This document shows positions 33,501 to 45,500 of a stretch of DNA of 64,000 bases, in pieces. The position numbers and the translations under genes are program-made. Positions within the stretch are counted from its first letter, which is position 1, and each line of letters opens with the position of its first letter. Origin of the DNA: Henricia sp. BOLD:AAB3569 (Eukaryota; Echinodermata; Asteroidea; Spinulosida; Echinasteridae); contig JBBELK010000459.1 of assembly GCA_037783545.1 (NCBI GenBank), forward strand, positions 983,164-1,047,163, written 5' to 3'. Below the pieces are notes generated by a model. That model searched no databases. It had not been told where the DNA came from and worked only from the letters and a program-made list of their open reading frames with translations.

Positions 33501-36500
33501 TTGTACACGGCATGCATGCGCATCACTTCAAGGAAAATGCAAGTACTTTTAATCTTGGCAGGCCTCAACATTACAAAATAATGCCAAACCACAGTCGCCG
33601 CATTCTGGATTGTGGCAGTGGACGTGAGAGATGACTTGATGCATGCACAATGTCCCAACGTCGATGTCATCACGTCGCACTAGTCCACATAGTTGAGGTG
33701 ACAATCTAAAGCTCCCTTTTAAAGGGAAGGTCACTCCAGCCTTGATTTTGTCCGAATGTCAGAGGACAACAGGGTTTTAATGAGTCTCCCTCTGCTCGAG
33801 TCCCAAGACAAGTCATGATAAACTGCCCTCGAGTCCAAAGTCAAGTCAAACGGCCTTCGAGTCCCAAGTCAAGTCAAGTCAAATGGCCTCCGGGTCCCAA
33901 GTCAAGTCAAGTCAGGCATGTTGGTCAAGTCGGTTCAAGTCAAGTAGTATTTGTTCAAGTTAATTTCAAAATGAGTGTAAACCCTGAATCTTGCATACGT
34001 GCAGGGTATTTTTGTTGTTCTGGCCAAGAATGCTCCATGTTAATAAAAGAAAGCTTTAGTTCTGAAAAACAATTCGGTCCTCAAAATGACAAAAAATGCA
34101 CAAAAGTTCACTTTCATTTTGGGCAGACCCAAGTCAAAAAATGTACAAATCCTAGTCAAGTCAAGTTGAGTCATTTGAGGTTCGAGTCTCAAGTCAACTC
34201 GAGTCATTTGAGGTTCGAGTCTTAAGTCAACTCGAGTCATTTGAAGTTCGAGTCTCAAGTCAAGTCGAGTCATATGAGGTTCGAGTCTCAAGTCAAATCA
34301 AGTCAGTTAAAATCGGGACTCGAGTTGACTCGAGTCCGAGTCATTACAACCCCAATAAGGCCAACTGGAGGGACACTACAGGCAACTTTGTTCCAAATGT
34401 TTACTGATTATTAGTGTATACACGCCTCATGAAATTTAAGAGGATAGGGCGTGGTGGCCAAGTTGGCCTCAAAATGTGTATATCTTGAAGGGCCATTAGG
34501 GCCAACTCAGCTGGACATGAGGTTCTAATTAGACTTTATCCTCTAAATCAGGGGTGCTTTCAACAGCACAATACGTACACCGGTATTGGCCATCCCAGCA
34601 TACCGAAAACACTGAGCATTGGCAGCTCTGCCCAGATACTGACAATTTTCAGGTGCTGCTAAGGATTGCATTGTATTTTAATGATTTTATATCAGCCACT
34701 GATTTCTAGAACTGGTTGTTAAAACTCGGCCCAAACTGCGTGACATCCCACTCATTTTGCAGGATCAGGTCGAAAATTTCTTCTTTCTTTTGACAGGAAT
34801 GGGAGGCATTCCTAGGGCAAATTGTATCTGACGTCAAGTCGGATGCCGGCAAATCACAAGATGCCTTGCCCACTTGGATTGATCAGGACAGAGTTCAGGC
34901 TGTCTCCGTCTTAAAGGTCAGTCTTGATAATGATAAATTGAATTTATACCGCGCACTTATCCAGGAAAACCCCAATCAAGGCACCTAAACTATCATTACC
35001 CCTGATCAGTGTGCTCCATTAACTCCATATACCATCTCAGCTCCCTGGAGAGTATACAGCCCCGGCTGCCTATCAGGCGCTCAATGGCTATTTAAACACA
35101 TCAACATTCACTACCCTCTCAGGTACCCATTTTACTCATGAGTGGAGAGAAGCAATGCATTGGCAAAGTGCCTTGCTCAAGGGTACACACACCATGGATG
35201 GGCTGGACGGGATTCGAACCCACTACCTTTGGATCTAACCAGGTTTTGCAATGATTCCGGCTGGGATGATATATTTTTATGAGAAAATAATAGTTAAAGA
35301 TTAAATGTGTGTGCACAGACATTTCTTTACAAGGACGCCCTCGTGTGCATGAAACTAGGCCCCTGACTACCAAGCTCAGTTTTCTGTGCAGTGTAGCCAG
35401 GGAACCAGCTCAAATAGGACAGTGGCTTTCCACAAATTCCTCAAAGCATGGACACAGTTTTTCATTGTTTTCCCAGAAAGTAGATGAGGTACTGAGCTGA
35501 CAGGTAGGTTTTTATCACACACACATCCTCAATCACACATGGAGATAAAACACAGTCTTCCAATCCTGTAATAGCCCGTATTCCTAAATGCGTGGGGGCG
35601 CTTGAACCTGCAGGGAAAATGACCATAGCTGACAGTGGAAAATGGGGGAAAGTACGTCTGTATGTGGGAAAAAGTTTTGTGTTCGAACGTAGCGAGCGAT
35701 GGGCGCAGGCCACTTGACATCGCCCTCTCGCGTTCAGGAATACGGCCTATTTATCTTTAACTACATGTTATTCTTCTCATTGTTTGCAGTCCAACTCGGG
35801 TCAACTGTACCAGACGCTAAATTTGTCTGATTCCGGCCTCTGGTCCTCATTCTCAAGGAGTTCTCAGTGCGAACAAGAGTTCCCAACCAGTCTAGAGAAG
35901 AAAGTATCGCCATTCCAACAGGTTAATAAAAAAAACATCTGGGGCCAATTTCATGGCGCTGTTTAAGTGCTAGCTAAAAACGCATGCTTACTGTAGCAGA
36001 AAAGTTGTGCTAACATTAAGGCTATTTCACGGCCGCGGCGTGCTTAAGCATGTGCGTGCTTGGAAACGGGCATTGTTGCGTCACTAGTGTTAAGCACATT
36101 TTGCCTCTATAGCTACCAAATATTTGGCAGTGCTTCAGGTTACGGTCTCCATGAAATAGCCGGAGCCTCCATTAGCACAAAATCGGCTGCTAAACAGCGC
36201 CATGAAATTGGCCTCTGGGGCCAACATCATGGCGCTGCTTAAGCGCTAGCTGAAAACGTGTGCTTACTGTAGCATAAAAGGTGTGCTAACTTTAAGGCTA
36301 TTTCACGGCCGCGGCATGCTTAAGCATGCGCGTGCTTGGAAACGGGCATTGTTGCGTCACGAGTGTTTAGCAAATTTGCCTCTGAAGCTAGCAAACGTTT
36401 GCCAGTGCTTAAGTTTACGGTCTCCATGAAATAGCTGGAGCCTCCATTAGCACAAAATCGGCTGCTAAACAGCGCCATGATATTGGCCTCTGGTCTTTGA

Positions 36501-39500
36501 AGTTCCCAATTTATCCTTTGCAAGATGAATTTTTTTATGGACTGTTGAAATAATGGCATCGCAATAAGAATGTTGGTAAACTAGTCTGTATAAATGTTAG
36601 CTACATAGATGCACCAATGCTTCATAAAACCTGAAAAATCCATGCATTGGTGTTGCTTTAAGTGAATGGTAAAAAAAAAACACCTTCATCAGGAAGCACG
36701 ATTTTTGACAAAAATAAATTCATGTGATGTTTGTTACCATTGCTATCATCTCTTTGAGTTCTTTTTTCTTGTCAGCTCATAAAATAAAAATTTGGGTCAA
36801 ATTACAATTGATACGATGTACAACAAAAATGTATGTTTTGCGAGAGATTTTTGTAGTTTATAAAGTGCATGTAATGTAAAATTCCTTCACTTATTTTTTC
36901 TTTCAGACCTTGGTCGTGCAGGCACTCCGACCGGACAGATTACAGAGTTCCATGGCCATGTTCGCATGCAAGGTTCTTGGTAAGTTTAACCAACCATGTA
37001 CATTCATTGGATCAACGCTGGTCTTGATCAAATTTGTTTAACACAAATTCAAGCCCGAGACAAGTTACCTAAGCTGATAAAAAGCAAATCTGTCAAAAAT
37101 ATAAAAAAAATTAAATTTTTGTTTTTTGTATAATTTGACTTCATTTGATGTCCTTAACATTTTTGCAAAGTTTTGAAATGTGTGTTTTTTAATTTACAGA
37201 ATTTACCAAAAACATCGAAACTAATACGTATCATGCAAATTTGGGTTTTCACGAAGGGGCAAATAACATGTTATTCGCCACTTCATGAAAATGCCACGCA
37301 CAGGGCAACGCTGTACAGTTGGCGCATACTAAACATACAGACGGGGGGCAAATACATTTTGCATTTTCACAAAGTGGCGAATAACTTTTGAGCCAAAGTG
37401 TTCTTTAATTAGGAAAATCAGTACAATAAAAAAGTATATTTTTAAGTCATTTAAACAGTATCACCTAAACATACTGAAGACTTTTGATGAAAAAAAACTG
37501 GTGAATTTGGAGTTTTAAAAAGTGACCAACTTTAAAAGCGATTTTTTTCAAAACAAAGTTTGACTACTGTGTTCTCTGATTCACCACTGCTTGAAAATGC
37601 AGACGAAATTTGCAATGAACACCGGTATTTGAATTCTTTTTCATTTGATCCAAAGGCATGAAGGAACTAACGCCCCCAACCCTGAACCTCAAACGAATCT
37701 GTCAGGAAACGGTACCCACGGAGCCAATTCTCGTCATTATTTCCCCCGGCGCCGACCCATCGCAAGAACTCCAAGAACTGGCTAACGAGACCGTTGGTGC
37801 AGAGAAATATCACCAGGTGAATATACTGGCATAAACTGAAATCAATTTTTAGCCTAAACATTCACTGAAACTACAAAAAGTATAAAGCGAACGAGAACGC
37901 GATGTCACAGTAAAAAAATTTGAATCGCATAAAGTTGAACTGGTTTCCATTTGTGCAAATATTAAGCACGAAATGTTTGACGGCAGATTTCACGTTAAAT
38001 TTGCGTTCTCATGAAGTATAGTTCAGCTGGTAAAGCATATATGTAGCTCAGCTGGTAGAGCACCTGCACAGTGAGTCAGAGGTCTCAGGTTTGAATCCCA
38101 ATAAGACCCCAATGATTTTTTTTTTCTGATCTGTTTCATTTCAATTGTGATTCCATACCTAATACCGCACTCATAACCTGAAATATGCATTGAAGTCTTT
38201 ATTGAAACTTAAATAGATTCAAATCAAAACCTGTATTAAATAAATTTTTAGCCTAAAAATACACTAAAACATCAACAAATAGAAAGCCCTTGTTCGCATT
38301 TCAACTTGTGTAAATCATTGCCACAAAATGGTTGATGTCGGATTTACGTCAGATTTGTGTTCCTGTTTGCTTTCATATGATTCCTTTACTTAGGTGAACT
38401 TGATCTAGTTAATGTTTCTAAAAACATTCAAAACATAAATCCTCTTTTGAAAGTTTGCCAATCCTGTAATCTTTCTTTGACGTCCATCTTGACAATCCCA
38501 GGTCGCCATGGGACAGGGCCAAGCACACATTGCCATGCAACTCCTCCACGATTGCTCCCGTAAAGGTGATTGGCTGTGCCTGAAAAATCTGCATCTTGTC
38601 ACGGCTTGGCTGCCTATACTTGAAAAGGTACAATTTCAAAATTAAATTTTAAATATACGTTTAAAAAATGCAATTGACTCCCGTAGAAGTGCAGGAACTT
38701 TAGGGAGGCACTTCAGGCAGAGTGGCACACCCTGCCTCAGTGGCTCTTACAGAGGCTGGTGCAGTGAGCCTTGCCACAAGAGGTGTTCATACACATTACT
38801 GACCAATAAAAATAACTTATGTCTCTCAGCCTCCTTGATTTTTCAGTCACAGGAAAACTTTGGGTTTTTTTTAGCCGTATATCATCAAAATATAATATTT
38901 TCTTCATTTTCAAGTGAGCAAACCAGAGATAGCTCCCCTCCCCACTTTAGGTGTAGCACTTGCATTGTATTGTGACCATGATACAGATTTTTCCAAATCT
39001 GATAGGGACAGTCGTTAGGGGTAAAGATAACCCGATTTTACTTTTATTTATAGTAGCTCTAGTCTTTTTTATGCTGTATATTTATATTTATAAATGTATT
39101 TATTTTATTATTATTATTGTACACTGTGTTTTTATTTGTTTGTGGATAGGGCATACACATAACTGATGTGCTATAGTACTTAGGCAGACCGAACCTGTTG
39201 GTGACAAGAAAAAATAACTTAAACTTTCCTCCTCGGTTTGGCCTTCTCCACATTTATTTTGGTTGCTGTTTTAATTGTATTTTCCTTTTTTACCGGGTAT
39301 ATGGATTTTTTTTTTGAGAGAGAAATAAAATAATATTAATAATAAATCCTTTTTATTTAAGGAACTGAACACTCTGGAACCTAATGAAAAGTTCCGTCTG
39401 TGGCTGACGGCCGAGAGTCATCCTAAGTTCCCCACCATCTTGCTTCAGTCAAGTCTCAAGATCACGTATGAGGTTAGATTTAGCCCTCACTGAGCCAATG

Positions 39501-42500
39501 AGTATTATAAGTCCAATTCAGTCAGTCAAGGAAACTTTGTTGTTAGTTATTTTGAACAAAATTGGTGGTTTCTTTTACCAGCCAACCTTGTCTCAGAAAA
39601 AAAAATAGCAAGTGTCGATTTCATTCATGAAGTACAATGATCCATCGTAATTCGAGTTGTGATGGGTAATGCATATGCTTTTAACAATTTCAAGAAACTT
39701 GTAAATTAGGGTTTATTTTGCCCCCAACCGGACGTAGTTATTAACACTGTATACTCGGTGCTTTCCCGAGACCCTACGAAAAACTTCATACTGTGCTCGG
39801 TGGGACTTGAACCCACGACCTCCTGCAAACAAGGCAGACATCTTAACCACTCGACCACCGAGTTAGCCGGTGTTGAATGGCCGGTTTGAATCATTTTGCA
39901 ATAGGGATCAGATTAATCAGAAATTGATTTAGCTTGCGTTGGGGAGACTAAATGTTAATATTGTTTGTTTTGCCCTTTCCCGACGTAATTGGAAAAATTA
40001 TTTGAGTAATGTTGTTGTATTCTACGCATGTTCTAAGCTCATGGTTTACAGACGTACAAAACAAAAGGCACTGACGTACTTGATTATAGAAGTGCATGGC
40101 TAATGTCCAGTTGCAGTTGAGTCATGTCATTTATTAAAGTCATTACAAAGCTATGTGTCAGTATTAAAGGCAGAGGCTTGTCAATGCGCACGCGAGGCCA
40201 AATTCGTGCCACGAAATACGCAGCTCATTGCTTTTGCTATGGCGCTGCATATTTCGTGCCACGAATTTTGCGCGCACGCATTGCTGACGAGCCTTTAATG
40301 AACATGTTAATGTCACAAAATGCATACCAGTATTTGTAACAGTGAACAACCTTAAAACACTAAAGGTATATCCTCATCCAAAAATGCAAATGTCCCTTAA
40401 AGGCACAGGCTCGTCAGCAATGCACGCGCGCCAAATTTGTGCCTCGAAATACGCAGCTCTATGTCTTTGCTATGGAGCTGTGTATTTCGTAGCACGAATT
40501 TGGCGCATGGCATTACTGACGAGTCTGTGCCTTTAATCAAAAATCGAACGCATCATGCTTACGATGGCTTAATATAGACCTTTTCTTTTATTGACCCCTT
40601 TCGGACATGTGCGATTACGCCATTTTGGGAGTCAAATGATGCTGAGTCATTGTGGAAGCGTTGTGCGTGCGCGTTGTGTGCGTCTCTGGTGGGCATAACG
40701 CGGTTTAATTCACCAATGGGAGCCTTGGTATAGCGCGTTACCCGTGCTATGGACACACACATTGCTTCCACAATGACGCGGCATTATTTGACTCCCAAAA
40801 TGACGTCATTGGAAAGGGGTCAATAGACTTTGTTGAAATCCACCCAAGGGCAGAAAATCCAGATTAAACTGTTTTGTTGCTTTTCAAATTTGGCACAATC
40901 TTATACCCTTCCAGGCCCCACCAGGAATCAAGAAGAACCTCCTACGAAGCTACGAATCCTGGTCCTCAAGCTTTGTCTCCAAGGATGCCAACCCCATCCG
41001 CGCCCAGGCCCTGTTTGCTTTGGCCTGGTTTCACGCCGTCTGCCAGGAGAGACGTAACTTCATCCCACAGGGATGGACCAAGTTCTACGAGTTCTCGATG
41101 TCCGACCTACGAGCCGGAGCAGACATTATCGATAGACTCAGCAAGGGCAAAAGTAATCTTTGAAGAAAAATCACATTTTTAAACTATGAGTTTGAATCTT
41201 AGTTCAGTCCAATTGTCTTGCTCAGTTTTAAAAATTAAAACACTGTATACTCAAAAATAATGCTAAATTTCAATTAAATTTTGTAAAAGTTACGTAATAC
41301 ATGTCTGGCAGACCCAACAAAGGGCGTGTTTGTTTCGGACGTATCCAGATTCAGATCTGCGCAGATCTAATTCACGTGACTTGATTTCCTAGTTGAGAGC
41401 AGTTTCGTTTGTTTCTGCGCGGTAAAACAACTCTGGATCTGGATTCGGATCCGTCATGAAACAAACACGCCCAAGGTCACAAGCGTCTATCTTTGTCTTG
41501 TTCTCCGTAGTACGTGTCGAGCACGATCAGTGCATCTGCGCGATAGTGCGTTGTTGTTTGAGAGAATCACTCAAACGTCATGATTTCTTTTTTTACGATT
41601 TATTTTTGTTGTCATAGGTAAAGAGCTCAAATGGGACTTCATCCATGGCCTGTTTGAGAACGCCATATACGGCGGTCGCGTGGACAACCCCTTCGACATG
41701 CGCGTCCTGCGCTCGTACCTCGCGCAGTACTTTAACAAAGAGACGCTAACGGGCGGAGGGGGAAGCGGAACTCGCAGGGCCAAAAAAATCGCTCCTGGCG
41801 TCACCGTGCCATCCTCGGTTTATTATAAGGTGAGAATCAAACGTCTAAAAAATGGGACACAAAGTGTGATATTTTGATGCATTTGTAAAAATGGCTTTTT
41901 AAATGCCAAAAAGAACAATTACATGATTAGAAAACTTTTCAAAACAGAATCAACAGCATTACATAACTAAAGAATAATTGTAGAAATTGCAGCCATATAG
42001 ATGCATTAATAGGTGCATTATTCCACGCATATTTTTTTGTGTTGAATGAATGGTAAAAAATATTTGCATACAATTTTTAAAAAAACCTTATAAGGCAATT
42101 TCTCCCACAAAGGTACCATTTTATACGGGAAAAAATCATATGAAGTAAAATTTTGCTTAAAGGCACAGGCTCGTCAGCAATGTGTGCACTCCAATTTCGC
42201 GCCACGAAATATGCAGCTCTATGCCTTTGCTACACGGAGCTGCGTATTTCGTGGCACGAATTTGGCGCGTGCATTGCAAATGTTTGGTTTTAAAACACTA
42301 ACAAAAACTGCAGTATTGTTCTCTCTCTTTTTCATAGGATTACACCGACATGATCAAAGCATTTCCCGAAGATGACAAGCCGTCGTACTTCGGCCTACCA
42401 GCCAACATTGAGCGATCCTCGCAACGCATCATTAGCAGTCAGGTCATCTCGCAGCTCAAGATACTGCGACGTCTCGACGAGGCGGACGTCAAATTTGACA

Positions 42501-45500
42501 TGGATAAATGGAACACAGAGCTGGGTCCCATCCTCAACCTGTGGAAGAAACTTAATCAGGTGAAAACCTAGAATTCACCTTTGGTTATATTGTTTAAATT
42601 CAATACAAATATCCCTGTTCATGTGTGATTGAAAATTCTGTGTTTAATTTGATCTCATCGTGTGAACCACACAAACAATAGAGAGATTTCGCACCGTCAC
42701 CGATACGGATACGTCATGACTTTATGTGCTTCTCGTGACGCGTAACCGTAGTACACATGTTTTCATACGCGTGAATAACAGTTATCAGCCTCCATACACG
42801 TAGCATAAAAACGAGTACCGGTTATGCATATCGGGCCTCGAAATTCATTTTTAAAAGGGCAAGGCAGTTTTTTTTTCATTAAAGGGCACCTGAATGAGGA
42901 AATGGAAAATTTGTGTTCGAAATTCTTAAGGGCAACACGGCAAAAACATAGGGCACCGATGGCAATTTGCCGTTGTCCAGTGGGTTATTTGAGATTTTTT
43001 GCTTTTTCCGTGATGGATTAATAAGTTGTATACATTTAATTTCTTGTATTATTATTTCTTTCTGGTATTCATACCAAGGATTCCTTAATAGTGCTCATTG
43101 CACTGTCACTTGCAAGCGTGAGGAAACCCATGAAGAATTAGAATTAGAAATGGCCAGAGACACCGGGGAATCCCCTTGCTCTTCATGAAAGAATGCTCTG
43201 GGATCTATAAAGTGTGTTAACACACTTGACCAACGGCTTTACATCCCTTCCGAAGGATGGAACAAGTGTAATTAAGTGCCTTGCTTAAAAGCACAAGTGC
43301 CACATCCCGGAACAGAACCCACTTTCTAGTACTGGCACAGTAACTTGAGTTTAACACACTAGACCGCTCGGCCATAACACCCCACAACACCCAACTACAC
43401 AGATCGTGCAGATGGTCTAGTTTACGGAGACCATCTCCATTAACGCTTTACTCGTCATCGTTTTTGTCATAATGTTTCAGGGCTCACAGCTGATTCAGAT
43501 GAAACTACAACCGCCCAGTGAGAAGGCTGGAACCGATAGCCCAGTGGCCTCTTTCATCCAGCTGGAATGTTACAACGCCGTAGCATTGGTCCAGTTTGTC
43601 CATTCTACGCTGGCCGGTCTGAGTAAAGTCATACGTGGCACTATGCTGCTGACCAGCGAAGTGCAGAAAATGGTTGCATTGTTGCTTAAACAGGAAGTAA
43701 GTTCTGTTATATGGATTTGTTCATGAAGTTAATTTTCAGTATGTAATTAACTCAAATACACCGATGCTACATGGACACAACTGTGCTGACATAGTGACGA
43801 ATATTTTTTTTATTTTTTTTATTTATTTACCACATCCAACAGCGGAGAGACCGCCAATTACAGGAATGGGAGCAAGTGTGGTTGAGTGCCTTGCTCAAGG
43901 GCACAGGTGCCACAACCCGTCGCGGCCCGGAATCGAACCTACATTCTAGTACTAGCACAGAAACTTAAGTTCGACGCACTAGACCGCTCGGCCATAACAC
44001 CCCACAATATGCAGTGTTAAAGCCACTGCACATTTGTCACTATGTCAGCTTTGCGATGTTTTGTGTCCCAACTTGATGGAATGACCCACATATTATTTCA
44101 CAAGTTACCTAGTACTTTTTGCTGCATAACATGTCACATCACAAGGTCCTTCATGCACACTACTCACAATAAGTTAGGGCTATTGTGGGGTGTACGCAAA
44201 TATTTTATTGAGGGTATGCACTCAGCTTGACCGATTTTGTATATAATTAGACAATTGTATCTGCATGACAGACACAACTTGTCACAGGAATAGGTGAAAA
44301 CAGTCACTTGAACAAATAAAAATTGCAAAAACACAGCATACCAATGTCCCTAACTTACTGTGAGTTGTGTATAATGAAGCATGTTGCCTATCACATGCAT
44401 TTAGTGTCCAATCCAAAAATGTTGGAAGGCAATATTTAGTATAGTGTCAGATCACCTTGGAAATAAAATATGGTATACGAGAGTTACGATAAATATGATA
44501 TGAGAAAAATCTTAAGGTACTCATCGAACCCTAGACCTCCGATACACCAGGCACACTGGTATAGAACCCAATTCGTATCTACCACAAATGTTCTGTGAAA
44601 TGTTGGAGTTAGCAAAGTTGACATTTTTTTTCAAAAGAAAAATTAAATTTGATTTTCATGTTAACCCTTTTAGACACCCCTCGACTGGCTGAGTAAATGG
44701 GACGGTCCGGAGGACCCTATACAGTACTTGCGCACCCTGGTGGCACGTACCACGGCAATCCAGGGGTGGGTTCAGAAGGCTGAGTCTAAGACATTGTTGA
44801 AGGAGACGCTTGACTTGGCTGAGCTGTTTCATCCAGACACGTTCCTGAATGCACTCAGGCAACAGACGGCGAGGTAGGGTGTTGAAACTTTACAAAATGT
44901 GGGATGCATTTACTGTAATAACGCGCACTTGCATCTCCTTTCAACGGGGCCTCTTTAACGCACTCCTCTATTCATGCGTCCGAGCCCCTGCTGAAATTTG
45001 CTATATGGGTAATTCCCCAAATTAGGGGTCCAAAATTGTTGGTGTCCCAGTTACGTACGACACTCTCTGCTTCAAAAATCACCACTTATGGCCACAAATT
45101 CTCAGTAATGGACTGTGGCCTGTGGTTATAGGGGGCAGCATCATTTTCTTTAAAACTTGGAAATCTTAAAAAGCATGTCACACTTTTGGACCCCTAATTT
45201 TGGGAATTACCCATATTTCGTTATGGAAGCAGCGACAGAAATGTTGTCGCCAGTCTTGGGTGTTCAAATTTGACTACACGTGCACATATTGTAAACACAG
45301 TGCATGTCCGCGCTCATTGCACTCGGTAAAAGGCTGCTATTTGAAGAACTACATGACATTTTGTTCGATTACGTTTGTCATTCTGTATCCCTCTTATTAA
45401 TTTAAGAAACTTTGGAGTAAATAAAATTGTCGCGGAAAATTTTGGTAAGGACGGATCTAGTCTAAAGACCAAAAACTCAATCCACTTTCTGGGAAAAAGT

